A stretch of 43,963 nucleotides of DNA, taken from Acidisphaera sp. L21. Its GTDB lineage: Bacteria > Pseudomonadota > Alphaproteobacteria > Acetobacterales > Acetobacteraceae. The DNA lies in assembly GCF_009765685.1 (NCBI RefSeq), contig NZ_LMUY01000145.1, positions 163,827 through 207,789 of the forward strand, written 5' to 3'. The notes beneath the pieces were generated by a model. The model worked only from the letters and a program-made list of their open reading frames with translations. It ran no database searches and had not been told where the DNA came from. Numbering within the stretch: the first letter of the stretch is position 1; every line of letters begins with the position of its first letter. Both the position numbers and the translations under genes were made by a program. This document shows, one piece after another, positions 16,002 through 24,990 of this stretch.

Positions 16002-16484
16002 CTAGTTCAGCCGTTGGGGGCGGGCGGTGTGGCGGTCCATCGCGAAATGGGCGATGGCGGTGCCATCGGGCGTTGCGAGGGCAAAGGTGACGCGGTTTGG
16101 CTCCTCCTTCACCTCTGTCACTTTCCATGTGTGATTGCCGTTGAACAGCAGGAACGCCTCGGCGATCTTCTGCACGTCGGCGCCGGACAGATTCCGGTCC
16201 GCCACCGGGTAGATCAGCGCGAAGGCGCGCATCCGGCGCATCATGCCGCCATGCATACGGCCCATGGGGCCACGATCAGCACCCCCCATCGGGCCATGAC
16301 CCATGAAGCCCATGGGCGGCCGGTGCATTCCCGGCCCGGCGCCCCCCGGCATGGTGGCATCGTCGGCAGCTGGGGCGGCGGCGGGCGGCGCGCCCTGTGC
16401 GTGCGCCTCGGTCGCCACGGCGGCAATCCCACCGCCAGCGGCCAGGCTGCCGGCAACGAGAGCGAGCATGATCGTCTTGCGCAT
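16002..16484 (-). CDS. Met/His-rich periplasmic protein of unknown function
   Basis: The 160-residue protein has a signal peptide (MRKTIMLALVAGSLAAGG, cleavage after AHA at about residue 29). An Ala/Pro linker follows, then a Met-, Gly- and His-rich stretch of about 35 residues (for example MGFMGHGPMGG), then a globular part containing LIYPVADRNLSGADVQKIAE and GNHTWKVTEVKEE. Met/His clusters of this kind are often metal (copper) ligands in the periplasm. It diverges from an OmpR-type two-component system, so it may be the sensor's target or a metal-stress output; that is inference. No named family was recognised for the globular part. Confidence 0.75.
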   Translation of the reverse strand: MRKTIMLALVAGSLAAGGGIAAVATEAHAQGAPPAAAPAADDATMPGGAGPGMHRPPMGFMGHGPMGGADRGPMGRMHGGMMRRMRAFALIYPVADRNLSGADVQKIAEAFLLFNGNHTWKVTEVKEEPNRVTFALATPDGTAIAHFAMDRHTARPQRLN

Positions 16485-16552
16485 TGTATATTGGTCCGAC
16501 TGGAGTTGAACGCCGTCACCTTGCCAAGCCGAACAAGGCCGGAGCGCGGCGA

Positions 16553-16572
16553 AATGCAACCAATTGCAACGC
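16553..16572. promoter_or_regulatory. Tandem direct repeat, probable binding site for the adjacent OmpR-type regulator
   Basis: TGCAAC occurs twice (16555-16560 and 16565-16570), one helical turn apart, within two 10-base units (AATGCAACCA and ATTGCAACGC). OmpR/PhoB-type regulators bind such head-to-tail 10-11-bp repeats as dimers. The site lies in the 127-base divergent gap, about 40 bases before the regulator start, fitting autoregulation and control of the Met/His-rich protein. Confidence 0.55.
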
Positions 16573-16611
16573 CGCCTCCCGCACTGGGATTCTCCCTTGT
16601 ATGGTGTCCGA

Positions 16612-17328
16612 ATGGAAACGATGCCGCATATCTTGGTGGTGGACGACGATCGGGAGATCCGCGACCTGTTGGCGCGGTTCCTGGAGCGACACCGGTTTCG
16701 CGTCACTGCCGTGCGCGATGGGCGCGAGGCAAGGCGGGCCTGGCCGACCGGCCATTTCCAGCTCGTCGTGCTGGACCTGATGCTGCCGGGTGAGGGCGGA
16801 TTGGACCTAGCGCGCTGGATGCGATCCCAGGGCGACGTGCCGATCGTGATCTTGACCGCGATGGGTGAGGAGACGGACCGCATCATCGGTCTCGAACTGG
16901 GCGCCGACGATTACGTGCCCAAGCCGTTCAACCCGCGGGAACTGCTGGCCCGTATGCGCGCCGTGCTACGCCGCACCGCCGATCGCACTGGCCGCCGCAC
17001 CGACGATGCCGCCGCGCTGCGCTTCGCCGGCTGGACGTTGGAACCGGCGCGCCGCCGCCTGCTGAACCCGGAAGGGGTCGAGGTGCCGCTGACCGGCGGC
17101 GAATACGACCTGCTGGTGGCGCTGGTGGAGCGGGCCAATCGTGTGCTGACGCGCGATATGCTGCTGGACCTGTTGCGCGGCCGGCAGGCTGGCCCGTTCG
17201 ACCGTGCGATCGACGTCGCCATCAGCCGGCTGCGTCGCAAGCTGGAGGATGACGGCCGCCAGGCGCAGCTGATCAAAACCGTGCGTGGTGGCGGCTATGT
17301 CCTAGCGGCGGACGTTCAGCGGGCGTGA
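16612..17328 (+). CDS. OmpR-family response regulator
   Basis: This two-component response regulator has an N-terminal receiver domain (residues 1 to about 125) and a C-terminal winged-helix DNA-binding domain. The acidic pocket is in LVVDDDREI, the phosphoacceptor is Asp55 in VVLDLMLPGEGG, the conserved Thr is in ILTA, and Lys104 is in DDYVPKPFNPREL. The DNA-binding domain shows VPLTGGEYDLLVALVERANRV and the recognition helix FDRAIDVAISRLRRKLED. Start ATG 16612 gives METMPHILVVDDD; the second ATG at 16621 is an alternative. The kinase gene follows with a four-base GTGA overlap. The target genes are unknown but the divergent Met/His-rich protein and itself are likely. Confidence 0.93.
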   Translation: METMPHILVVDDDREIRDLLARFLERHRFRVTAVRDGREARRAWPTGHFQLVVLDLMLPGEGGLDLARWMRSQGDVPIVILTAMGEETDRIIGLELGADDYVPKPFNPRELLARMRAVLRRTADRTGRRTDDAAALRFAGWTLEPARRRLLNPEGVEVPLTGGEYDLLVALVERANRVLTRDMLLDLLRGRQAGPFDRAIDVAISRLRRKLEDDGRQAQLIKTVRGGGYVLAADVQRA

Positions 17329-18674
17329 TTCAGCGTTGGGTGAGGCTTATCTGGCCGCATAGCCTGGCCAATCGGACGGCGCTTGTTCTGCTGGCTGGCC
17401 TGGCGCTGGTCCAGGGCGGGGGCCTGCTGATCTATACGCTGGACCGGATCGACCTGCTGCGACTGGCGGAGGCGCAGTCGCTCGGCCTGCGTGTCAGCAA
17501 CGTCTACCGGTCGGTCGTGATGTCGGCCCCGGATGAGCGGCAGGCCGGGTTGCGCGGGCTGGATGAGGCGTCGGATTTCGCGGCCACGCTGGATGCGGGC
17601 CCGGCCACCAGCGATCTGGAGCCGGCACCGCCGCCGGTGCAGCGGGCAATCCGCATCAGCATGCAGTTCGCCCCCATTCCGCAGGGCATGCGCTGGCGGG
17701 AGCTTCTGGTGCGTGGCGTCCCCTCCCAACGGCGTTTGCTGGTGAGCATGCGGCTGCCGGACGGTGAGTGGCTGAATGTTCGCGTGACCATCGGCCGGTT
17801 TCTGCCGTTCCTGTCGGAAACGTTCCTCGTATCCTTCCTGCTGATGACGCTGGCGGCGGCGGTGCCGGTGATCTGGGCGGTGCGGCAATTCAGTGCGCCG
17901 ATGCGCGACCTGGCGGCCGCGGCGGAGCGGCTGGGCATGGATGTAAATTCCCCACCCTTGCCCGAGCAGGGCACGGCGGAGGCCGTGAAGGCGGCGCGCG
18001 CGTTCAATATCATGGCGGAGCGCATTCGCCGCTTCGTTCGCGACCGGACCTTCCTACTGACCGCGATCGGCCACGATCTGCGCACCCCCATCACCCGGCT
18101 GAAACTGCGGGCCGAGTGGATGGATGACGAGGAGCAGCAGCGGAAGATGCTGGCAGACCTGGACGAGTTGGAGGCGATGGTCGCGGCTACGCTGGCCTTC
18201 GGGCGGGACGACGCCAATGCCGAGCCGCCCACCCCGCTCGACCTGGTCGAACTGCTACGCACCATCCTGGACGAAGCGGGCGACGCTCATCCCGATGCGG
18301 CGGAGGCGATCAGCTTCACCGGGCCGGACCACCAGGTGGTGCGCGCCCGGCCGGTGGCGATCAAGCGGGCGCTGACCAATCTGGTGCAGAACGCCGTCAA
18401 ATACGGCGGCGGTGCCCAGGTGAGTTTGGCGCCCCCGCAGGAGGGCGCTGTGTCGGTGATGGTGGAGGATACCGGGCCGGGCATCCCGGCAAGCGAGCTA
18501 GAACGGGTGTTCGAGCCGTTTCACCGGCTGGAGCCGAGCCGGAACCGGGAAACCGGCGGCACTGGGCTGGGCCTGCCAATCTCCCGCAATATCCTCCGCG
18601 CCCATGGCGGCGACGTGGTTCTGACCAACCGCCCCGGAGGCGGCATACGGGCCCTGGTGACGCTGCCGGTCTAG
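17325..18674 (+). CDS. Sensor histidine kinase of the OmpR-type system
   Basis: The 449-residue membrane kinase has TM1 at about residues 18-37, a periplasmic sensor loop of about 130 residues, TM2 at about 166-186, a HAMP linker, and a kinase core. The H-box is IGHDLRTPITRLKLR with phosphorylated His250. The N-box is NLVQNAVKYGGG, the G1 box DTGPGIP and the G2 box GTGLGLPIS. It begins with GTG and overlaps the regulator gene by four bases. The periplasmic part (Arg/Pro-rich, no known domain) could sense metal, acid or envelope stress. The layout is that of EnvZ/RstB/CzcS-type kinases, and the ligand is not evident. Confidence 0.93.
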   Translation: MIQRWVRLIWPHSLANRTALVLLAGLALVQGGGLLIYTLDRIDLLRLAEAQSLGLRVSNVYRSVVMSAPDERQAGLRGLDEASDFAATLDAGPATSDLEPAPPPVQRAIRISMQFAPIPQGMRWRELLVRGVPSQRRLLVSMRLPDGEWLNVRVTIGRFLPFLSETFLVSFLLMTLAAAVPVIWAVRQFSAPMRDLAAAAERLGMDVNSPPLPEQGTAEAVKAARAFNIMAERIRRFVRDRTFLLTAIGHDLRTPITRLKLRAEWMDDEEQQRKMLADLDELEAMVAATLAFGRDDANAEPPTPLDLVELLRTILDEAGDAHPDAAEAISFTGPDHQVVRARPVAIKRALTNLVQNAVKYGGGAQVSLAPPQEGAVSVMVEDTGPGIPASELERVFEPFHRLEPSRNRETGGTGLGLPISRNILRAHGGDVVLTNRPGGGIRALVTLPV

Positions 18675-18677
18675 ACG

Positions 18678-19157
18678 CTACGCGCCGCAGCGATGCAGCG
18701 GATAGGGAAAGGCGCTGCAATTGGGGAACGTCACCGTGTCGGGCGCGCCACGATCGACGTGCAGGACGTTCGGGTCTTCGCAGCCGAACGTGTCGCTAGC
18801 ATCCTCACCCGGCGTGAACCGGAATTCGGCGCCGGTTGGCGTGGTGCGCACCGTCTCGATCACACGCTGGACGATTTGCGTTCCCAACAGCGTTGCGTGG
18901 CCCACCGAGTCGCGGCCGAACACGACGGTCGGTTGCGCCTTGCAGTCCTGCGTCGACATGCCGTCCAGCACCGGGAACAGCCCCCCGGTCCAGACGCCGA
19001 ACAGCCAGGCATGGGGTGGCGCACCCGCGGCCGGCGCGCGCTGGCCCGGGGCGCTGGAGGCGGGGGCACGATGCCCGGGCTCGGGCCGCTGCCGGGTTTG
19101 GGCAAAGGCGGTGCTGGTCAGCAAAAGCAGGGCCAGCGGAACGGCGGCACGGCGCAT
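18678..19157 (-). CDS. Secreted protein of unknown function
   Basis: The 159-residue protein has a clear signal peptide (MRRAAVPLALLLLTSTAFAQ, cut after AFA). It continues with an Arg/Pro/Ala-rich linker and a small domain containing HAWLFGVWTGGLFP, ATLLGTQIVQRVIETV and EFRFTPGEDAS. It contains three cysteines (QDCKAQ, FGCEDPN, PNCSAF) plus a fourth near the end (HRCGA), possibly forming disulfides. The ATG at 19157 has GAGG at a good distance upstream. It converges on the sensor-kinase gene, the stops lying 3 bases apart. No family was recognised. Confidence 0.72.
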   Translation of the reverse strand: MRRAAVPLALLLLTSTAFAQTRQRPEPGHRAPASSAPGQRAPAAGAPPHAWLFGVWTGGLFPVLDGMSTQDCKAQPTVVFGRDSVGHATLLGTQIVQRVIETVRTTPTGAEFRFTPGEDASDTFGCEDPNVLHVDRGAPDTVTFPNCSAFPYPLHRCGA

Positions 19158-19255
19158 AGAGAACCTCGGGGTGGTAGTAATCCCGCATCGTAGCGGGGCG
19201 CCCGGACGGGGGCCAGCCGTTGATGCGCGCACGTCCACGTGCCATGGGTCGGCCC

Positions 19256-19834
19256 ATGCTCCGAAATCTGTACCAACGCGTGCTTCTGCTTGCCGCGAGC
19301 CCGTTTGCGCCGGTTTGGCTGGCCGTCGTGGCGTTTGCCGAAAGCAGCTTTTTTCCAGTGCCGCCGGACGCGCTGCTGATCCCGATGGCGTTGGCCCGCC
19401 CCGACCGGGCCTTGCGCTACGCCTTGATCACGACGGTCGCCAGCGTCGCCGGCGGGATGCTGGGATACTGGATCGGCTACGCCCTGTTCGAGCAGGTCGC
19501 CCGGCCGTTGCTGGCACTGTACCATTACGAGGCCGCCTATACCGCGTTTCAGGACCGGTTCGCGCAGGTTGGCTTGTGGATCATCCTCATCAAGGGGCTG
19601 CTGCCGATCCCATACAAGATCATCACCATCGCCTCAGGGGCGGCAAAATTCGATTTCGTCACCTTCGTGGTGGCCAGCGCCGTCACCCGTGGCGTGCGGT
19701 TCTTTCTGGAGGCCGGGTTGCTGATGGCGTTCGGCGACCAGGCGCGCGTGTTCATCGACCGTCGCCTGCCCTGGATCCTGATCGCGACGGCGGTGCTGGC
19801 GGTGCTGGGCTTCGGGCTGATCCGATACGTCTGA
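19256..19834 (+). CDS. YqaA/DedA-family membrane protein (SNARE-associated)
   Basis: The 192-residue integral membrane protein belongs to the YqaA branch of the DedA/SNARE-associated (VTT) family, implicated in membrane homeostasis and lipid flipping. Marks are the amphipathic re-entrant segment FAESSFFPVPPDALLIPM near the N-terminus, then GMLGYWIGYALFE, the Lys/Pro loop LIKGLLPIPYKIITIASG and the Arg-bearing VTRGVRFFLEAG. There are about four membrane segments. The start MLRNLYQRVLLLA was chosen to match related proteins; in-frame ATGs at 19244 and 19223 are possible. It diverges from the secreted protein gene. Confidence 0.88.
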   Translation: MLRNLYQRVLLLAASPFAPVWLAVVAFAESSFFPVPPDALLIPMALARPDRALRYALITTVASVAGGMLGYWIGYALFEQVARPLLALYHYEAAYTAFQDRFAQVGLWIILIKGLLPIPYKIITIASGAAKFDFVTFVVASAVTRGVRFFLEAGLLMAFGDQARVFIDRRLPWILIATAVLAVLGFGLIRYV

Positions 19835-19930
19835 CCCGGCGGTGGCATGGGCCTGGATTGGGCCGGTTCGGGCGCAATTAGCTTGCAAAACAATTCGAAA
19901 CACTTGAACCTGAGCATTCACGTGATGCGT

Positions 19931-19955
19931 GATCGCGGCCGCTAGGACCGCGATT
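19931..19955. repeat. Inverted repeat in the acetate-permease leader
   Basis: ATCGCGG (19932-19938) and CCGCGAT (19948-19954) are separated by 9 bases, extended by a G-T pair. It is preceded by a CGTGAT direct repeat. No T-run follows. It lies 65 bases before the DUF485 start in the 185-base gap that must hold the operon promoter, so it may be an operator or a leader hairpin. No certain -35/-10 pair was identified. Confidence 0.35.
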
Positions 19956-20019
19956 CGTCAGCGCGAGAGAAACAAAGACGAGACGGCCGGGAAATGGCCG
20001 CTCGATGGGGGGTATCGAT

Positions 20020-20370
20020 ATGGACGCGATTGAAGTGGCCCGTATCCGGAACGATCCTGCTTTCCTCGAATTGGAACGCAAGCGCAGCAATTTCAGTTGG
20101 TCGCTGACCATTCTGATGCTGGTGATCTATCTCGGATTTATTTTCCTGGTGGCGTTCGACCACGCGATTGTTGCCAAGCAGATCGGCGAGGGACCGTTGA
20201 CCTTGGCCTTTCCGTTGGGCCTGGGCGTGATTGTGGCGGCGGTGGTGCTGACGGGGATTTACGTCGCCCGCGCCAATTCGGAGTTCGACCGGCTGACGGC
20301 CGAAGTGGTCGGCCATTCCAGGCGTTCGACCGTCACGGTCGGCGGCCGCCTGGTGGAGACGCTGCGATGA
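20020..20370 (+). CDS. DUF485 membrane protein (YjcH-like)
   Basis: The 116-residue protein has two transmembrane segments (about residues 28-50 and 62-85) preceded by a cytosolic helix [16 protein letters not shown], the standard DUF485 pattern seen in YjcH. YjcH is co-transcribed with the acetate permease ActP and is thought to be an accessory subunit. The start at 20020 has GGGGGG spaced about 8 bases upstream; an ATG at 20005 is in frame but lies on the purine run itself. It overlaps actP by four bases (ATGA). Confidence 0.88.
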   Translation: MDAIEVARIRNDPAFLELERKRSNFSWSLTILMLVIYLGFIFLVAFDHAIVAKQIGEGPLTLAFPLGLGVIVAAVVLTGIYVARANSEFDRLTAEVVGHSRRSTVTVGGRLVETLR

Positions 20371-22055
20371 TCCCATTCCGGATCCTGCTGGGCGCCGTCT
20401 TCACGCTGATCGCCGGTGCGGCACACGCGGCCGGTCCCGATCTGGGCCAGGCGGACAAGCAGCCGCTGAACGTGGTGGCGATCGTCCTGTTCCTGATCTT
20501 CGTCGGCATGACCCTGGTCATCACCTACTGGGCAGCCCGGCGCACCAAATCGACCGCGGATTTCTACGCCGCCGGCGGCGGCATCACCGGGCTGCAGAAC
20601 GGCCTGGCGATCGCGGGCGACTTCATGTCCGCGGCATCGTTCCTGGGCATCGCGGCCCTGGTCTATTCCAACGGGTATGACGGGCTAATCTACTCCATCG
20701 GCTTCCTGGTCGGCTGGCCGATCGTGATGTTCCTGATGGCGGAGCGGCTGCGCAACCTGGGCAAATACACCTTTGCCGACGTCGTTTCCTACCGACTGCA
20801 GGCGACGCCGATGCGGATCCTGTCGGCCAGCGGCACGCTGGTGGTGGTGGCGTTCTACCTGATCGCGCAGATGGTCGGCGCCGGGCAGTTGATCAAGCTG
20901 TTGTTCGGGCTCGACTATCTCTACGCCGTCGTGCTCGTGGGCGTGCTGATGGTCTGCTACGTGACCTTCGGCGGCATGTTGGCCACCACCTGGGTGCAGA
21001 TCATCAAGGCGGTGATGCTGCTGGGTGGCGCCACCTTCATGGCGGGCGCGGTGCTGTCCCAGTTTGGCTGGAGCCCGCTGGCCCTGTTTGCCAAGGCGGT
21101 CGAGGTGCATCCAAAGCACGCCGCCATCATGGCGCCGGGCGCCTTCGTGTCCGACTCGATCGGCACCGTGTCGCTCGGGCTGGCGCTGATGTTCGGCACG
21201 GCTGGGTTGCCGCATATCCTGATGCGCTTCTTTACCGTTCGGGATGCGCGGGCTGCGCGAAAGAGCGTGTTCTACGCCACCGGGCTGATCGGCTATTTTT
21301 ACATCCTGACCTTCATCATCGGCTTCGGCGCGATCGTGCTGGTGGGGACGAACATGGATTACGCCGCCAACCCCGCAGCGGGCGGCTTCACAGCGGCGGC
21401 GGCGCTGAAGGGCGGCGGCAACATGCCGGCGATCCATCTGGCCCGTGCGGTGGGCGGTGACGCGCTGTTCGGCTTCATCTCCGCCGTGGCGTTCGCGACC
21501 ATCCTGGCTGTGGTGTCGGGGCTGACCTTGTCCGGCGCCAGCGCCATCAGCCACGATCTGTATGCCAGCGTGATACGGCGTGGCCGGGTAAGCGACGGGT
21601 CGGAGGTGCGAGTGTCCAAGTGGGCCACGGTCGCGCTGGGTGTGGTGGCGATCCTGCTGGGTGCGGCGTTCGAGAAGGTGAACGTCGCCTTCATGGTCGG
21701 CCTCGCCTTTGCCATCGCGGCCTCCTGCAACTTCCCCGTTCTGCTGCTGTCTATGTACTGGAAGGGGCTGACGACGAAGGGGGCCGCGGTCGGCGGCTGG
21801 CTGGGGCTGATCGTGGCGTTCACGCTTACCGTGCTCAGCCCGTCGATCTGGCGCGACGTGCTGGGCTTCCCGGCCGGGATATTCCCGTACAATGCGCCTG
21901 CCATCTTCTCGATGCCGCTCGCCTTCATCGCCTGCTACGTCGTCTCGGTGATGGACAAGTCGAGCGACCAGGCGCGGATCGAAGCCGCCCGATTCGAGGC
22001 GCAATATCTACGGTCCCAGACCGGTATCGGGGCGGAGGGTGCCACCGCGCACTAG
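20367..22055 (+). CDS. actP: Cation/acetate symporter ActP
   Basis: The 562-residue sodium:solute symporter imports acetate and related short carboxylates. An N-terminal signal-like segment ([21 protein letters not shown]) precedes about 13 membrane helices. Family landmarks include [57 protein letters not shown], and [17 protein letters not shown]. It starts in the ATGA overlap with DUF485. A hairpin (22074-22095) follows. In an acetic-acid-type or photosynthetic relative this pair serves acetate uptake. Propionate or glycolate may also be carried. Confidence 0.93.
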   Translation: MIPFRILLGAVFTLIAGAAHAAGPDLGQADKQPLNVVAIVLFLIFVGMTLVITYWAARRTKSTADFYAAGGGITGLQNGLAIAGDFMSAASFLGIAALVYSNGYDGLIYSIGFLVGWPIVMFLMAERLRNLGKYTFADVVSYRLQATPMRILSASGTLVVVAFYLIAQMVGAGQLIKLLFGLDYLYAVVLVGVLMVCYVTFGGMLATTWVQIIKAVMLLGGATFMAGAVLSQFGWSPLALFAKAVEVHPKHAAIMAPGAFVSDSIGTVSLGLALMFGTAGLPHILMRFFTVRDARAARKSVFYATGLIGYFYILTFIIGFGAIVLVGTNMDYAANPAAGGFTAAAALKGGGNMPAIHLARAVGGDALFGFISAVAFATILAVVSGLTLSGASAISHDLYASVIRRGRVSDGSEVRVSKWATVALGVVAILLGAAFEKVNVAFMVGLAFAIAASCNFPVLLLSMYWKGLTTKGAAVGGWLGLIVAFTLTVLSPSIWRDVLGFPAGIFPYNAPAIFSMPLAFIACYVVSVMDKSSDQARIEAARFEAQYLRSQTGIGAEGATAH

Positions 22056-22073
22056 CCGGACCGCTACGGAAGG

Positions 22074-22095
22074 GGCGGCGTGTTCCCGCGCCGCC
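22074..22095 (+). terminator. Terminator-like hairpin after actP
   Basis: GGCGGCG and CGCCGCC (7 bp, loop TGTTCCCG) form a strong stem 18 bases after the actP stop. It is followed by TCTCC and not a T-run, so intrinsic termination would be weak; it may help termination or protect the 3' end. The rest of the 170-base gap to pyrH holds no clear promoter. Confidence 0.4.
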
Positions 22096-22225
22096 TCTCC
22101 ACCTTGCCGAATCGGCGCCCTGAATTAACCGATATTGGGCCGTTCTGTGGGAGCGTGCTTGTGACGTCGTGCCCGTATCACTAGGGTGCGCCCGCCACGA
22201 TCCACCGCCACATTTGGGGAACGCC

Positions 22226-22951
22226 ATGACCGACGATTCGACCCATAAGAGGGTGCTTCTGAAGGTGTCTGGCGAGGCCCTGATGGGCACTCGCGAGTAT
22301 GGCCTCGACAGCGACACCTTGCTGCGGATCGCCACCGACGTAAAAGACGTCATCGCCCTGGGGCACGAGGTGTGCCTCGTCATTGGCGGCGGCAACATCT
22401 TCCGCGGCATCTCTGCCGCTGCCAGGGGGATGGACCGTGCCCAGGCCGACTACATGGGTATGATTGCGACCGTTATGAACGCGCTGGGTGTGCAGAACGC
22501 GTTGGAAAAGCTGGGTGTTCCAACCCGGGTCCAGTCCGCCATCCCCATGGCCAGCGTGTGCGAGCCGTATATTCGGCGCCGGGCAATGCGCCATATGGAG
22601 AAGGGCCGCTGCGTGATTTTCGCGGCCGGCACCGGTAATCCGTTCTTCACCACCGACACGGCGGCTGCCTTGCGTGCCGTCGAAATGAACTGCGACATGC
22701 TGCTGAAGGGCACGCAGGTCGATGGCGTCTATGCCGCGGACCCGCGGAAGGACCCGGATGCGGAGCGGTATGAGGAACTGACCTATCACGATGTGCTGGC
22801 CCGCGATTTGGCCGTGATGGACGCCGCCGCGATCAGCGTGGCACGTGAGAACGGGCTGCCGATCGTCGTGTTCAACATCCACGCCGCCGGCGCCTTCGCC
22901 CAAGTGATGCGCGGTGAGGGGCGATTCACTACTATCATCGAAAAGTCCTAA
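22226..22951 (+). CDS. pyrH: UMP kinase
   Basis: UMP kinase makes UDP from UMP with ATP, supplying pyrimidine nucleotides and UDP-sugars. The 241-residue product shows [14 protein letters not shown] at the start, [11 protein letters not shown] (glycine-rich substrate loop), [16 protein letters not shown], and [17 protein letters not shown], all diagnostic of bacterial hexameric UMP kinases. ATG 22226 is preceded by TTGGGGAACGCC with the purine core at the proper spacing. It is followed by frr after 32 bases. Unlike in many alphaproteobacteria, rpsB-tsf is not directly upstream; the DUF485-actP pair is there instead. Confidence 0.97.
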   Translation: MTDDSTHKRVLLKVSGEALMGTREYGLDSDTLLRIATDVKDVIALGHEVCLVIGGGNIFRGISAAARGMDRAQADYMGMIATVMNALGVQNALEKLGVPTRVQSAIPMASVCEPYIRRRAMRHMEKGRCVIFAAGTGNPFFTTDTAAALRAVEMNCDMLLKGTQVDGVYAADPRKDPDAERYEELTYHDVLARDLAVMDAAAISVARENGLPIVVFNIHAAGAFAQVMRGEGRFTTIIEKS

Positions 22952-22983
22952 GAGTTGGGACTGACTTGTAACGAGGTGCAATC

Positions 22984-23550
22984 GTGCCTGCCGATCTGAC
23001 TGTTCTGAAGACTGACCTCGCCCGCCGTATGGACGGCGCGATCGAAACGCTGCGCCGCGATTTCGCCGGCCTGCGCACAGGTCGCGCCAGCCCGGCACTG
23101 CTGGAGCCCGTGAAGGTGGAGGCCTATGGCTCCGAGGTCCCCATCACCCAGGTGGGCACGATCGGCGTGCCGGAATCCCGCATGATTACCGTGCAGGTCT
23201 GGGATAAGACGCTGGTTGGCGCGGTCGAGCGTGCGATCCGGGACTCCGGGCTCGGCCTCAACCCGGCGTCGGATGGTCAGACGGTACGCGTTCCCATTCC
23301 GCAGCTGACGGCGGAGCGGCGTGTAGAATTGGCCAAGGCCGCTGGTCGTTACGGCGAGGGCGCTCGTGTCGCCGTGCGCGGCGTGCGCCGCGACGGGATG
23401 GAGCAGATCAAGGCGGCCGAGAAGAAGCACGAGATCGGCGAGGATGAAGCGAAGACCTGGTCCGAAGACGTGCAGAAGCTAACCGATCAGTACATCAAGC
23501 GCATCGACGAGGCCCTCGTCGACAAAGAGCGCGAGATCAAGCAGGTATAG
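22984..23550 (+). CDS. frr: Ribosome recycling factor
   Basis: RRF splits the post-termination ribosome together with EF-G. The 188-residue product is the normal length, with [25 protein letters not shown] at the start, [18 protein letters not shown] in the middle, and [17 protein letters not shown], ending with KEREIKQV. The start codon is GTG, preceded by ACGAGGTG. It follows pyrH by 32 bases and uppS follows by 32 bases, probably as one operon. Confidence 0.97.
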   Translation: MPADLTVLKTDLARRMDGAIETLRRDFAGLRTGRASPALLEPVKVEAYGSEVPITQVGTIGVPESRMITVQVWDKTLVGAVERAIRDSGLGLNPASDGQTVRVPIPQLTAERRVELAKAAGRYGEGARVAVRGVRRDGMEQIKAAEKKHEIGEDEAKTWSEDVQKLTDQYIKRIDEALVDKEREIKQV

Positions 23551-23582
23551 GTCGGCATCGTAACTGAGGAGCGGGGTCCGAA

Positions 23583-24329
23583 GTGAACGTGCAGCCCAAT
23601 CGTGCCACATTGGAGGCAGCAGCGCTCCCAGTGCCCGTCCATGTCGCCATTATTATGGATGGCAATGGGCGCTGGGCCACTGGGCGGGGGCTGCCGCGGA
23701 TCGCCGGTCATCGGGCGGGGGCCCAGGCGGTCCGCCGCACGATCGAGGCCGCAATTGAGAGCGGGGTCGGTTGGCTGACGCTTTACGCCTTCAGTAGCGA
23801 GAATTGGCGCCGCCCGCAGGCAGAGGTCCTCGACCTCACTGGGCTGCTGCGCCACTATATCCGCCAGGAACTGGCCGAGTTGAAAGCCCAGGGTGTCCGA
23901 CTGCGGATCCTGGGTGACCGCAACCGGTTCGACGCCGATATCTGCGCCGATCTGGACCGGGCCGAGGCCGAGACAAGGGCGAACAGCCGGCTCAACCTGA
24001 ACGTCGCCTTGTCCTACGGCGCCCGGTCCGAGATCGTGGCAGCGGCCCGCCTGGCGGCCGAAGCGGTGCGCGACGGCACGTTAAACCTTGCCGATCTGGA
24101 CGAGACGGCGTTTGCCCGGCTGCTCTCCACTGCCGGAATGCCCGACCCGGACCTGGTCATTCGCACCAGCGGGGAGCACCGGCTGAGCAACTTCCTGCTG
24201 TGGCAGTCGGCCTATGCCGAACTGGTCTTCACCGACGTGCTATGGCCGGATTTCGGGCCGGCCGAGTTCGCCGCTGCCCTGGCCGAGTTCAGCCGCCGCG
24301 AACGGCGGTTCGGGGCCCGTCCTGGCTGA
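23583..24329 (+). CDS. uppS: Isoprenyl transferase (undecaprenyl pyrophosphate synthase)
   Basis: UppS elongates farnesyl-PP to the C55 carrier lipid precursor for peptidoglycan and O-antigen. The 248-residue product has HVAIIMDGNGRWATGRG with the catalytic Asp, LTLYAFSSENWRRP, and PDLVIRTSGEHRLSNFLLWQ, closing with the RRFG-type tail. The start is GTG with GAGGAG nearby upstream. The stop lies inside the start region of cdsA. It competes with the carotenoid and hopanoid branches for isoprenoid precursors. Confidence 0.96.
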   Translation: MNVQPNRATLEAAALPVPVHVAIIMDGNGRWATGRGLPRIAGHRAGAQAVRRTIEAAIESGVGWLTLYAFSSENWRRPQAEVLDLTGLLRHYIRQELAELKAQGVRLRILGDRNRFDADICADLDRAEAETRANSRLNLNVALSYGARSEIVAAARLAAEAVRDGTLNLADLDETAFARLLSTAGMPDPDLVIRTSGEHRLSNFLLWQSAYAELVFTDVLWPDFGPAEFAAALAEFSRRERRFGARPG

Positions 24330-24990
24330 GCAAGCGAAAGGGTCGCGTTGGGCGGACCTGCGGCTGCGTGTGGTTTCGGCATCGGTCCTAGGCCCACTCG
24401 TCCTGCTATGCGCATGGCTCGGCGGCTGGCCGCTGGCGGTGATGCTGCTGGTGGGCTTTGCCGGCGTGGTTTGGGAGTGGGCGGTCATGTGCCGCCGCCA
24501 CCCGATTCCGCTGGCCCTGGGCGTGCTATACGCCGCCGCTGCCCTGGCCGCGCTATGGGCCGTGAGCGATATCTTGGGCGCGCGCGGCGTATTTTTCATT
24601 CTTATTGTTGTTTGGTGCAGTGATATCGGCGCCTACGTGGCCGGCCGCCTGATCGGAGGGCGCCGTTTGGCACCCTCGATTTCCCCGGGTAAAACCTGGA
24701 GCGGCGCTGTTGGCGGCTTGGCGGCGGCGATAGCGGGAGGAATTGTGATAGCGGGACTGAGCGTTTGGGCCGGGTTGGCTGCGGCGATCCTCGGCGTGGC
24801 GTCCCAATTGGGTGATTTGGGTGAGAGTGCTGTGAAGCGCCATTATAAGGTGAAGGATTCGGGCCGGCTCATCCCCGGCCATGGCGGCATGCTCGATCGG
24901 CTGGATGGTTTGATGGCCGCAGCGCTGGTCGCCGGGCTGGCTCTGGCCGCGTTCGCCGCGATTTCCCAAACCGGGTTGCCCCGGCCATGA
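24322..24990 (+). CDS. cdsA: Phosphatidate cytidylyltransferase
   Basis: CdsA makes CDP-diacylglycerol, precursor of the phospholipids, in the inner membrane. The frame carries the family signature SAVKRHYKVKDSGRLIPGHG followed by GMLDRLDG, and about six membrane segments. At about 222 residues it is shorter than many homologues (about 270-285). The natural family N-terminus, AEQAKGSRWADLRLRVVSA, has no ATG, GTG or TTG nearby: the best start is CTG at 24322, overlapping the uppS stop by eight bases. Alternatives are GTG at 24370 or a start inside uppS (ATG 24214). dxr follows with a four-base overlap. Confidence 0.9.
   Translation: MAEQAKGSRWADLRLRVVSASVLGPLVLLCAWLGGWPLAVMLLVGFAGVVWEWAVMCRRHPIPLALGVLYAAAALAALWAVSDILGARGVFFILIVVWCSDIGAYVAGRLIGGRRLAPSISPGKTWSGAVGGLAAAIAGGIVIAGLSVWAGLAAAILGVASQLGDLGESAVKRHYKVKDSGRLIPGHGGMLDRLDGLMAAALVAGLALAAFAAISQTGLPRP

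Noticed and set aside
22096-22225. pyrH promoter TTGTGA-17-TAGGGT
   Set aside because: The -10 box matches the consensus at only three positions and no other support was found.
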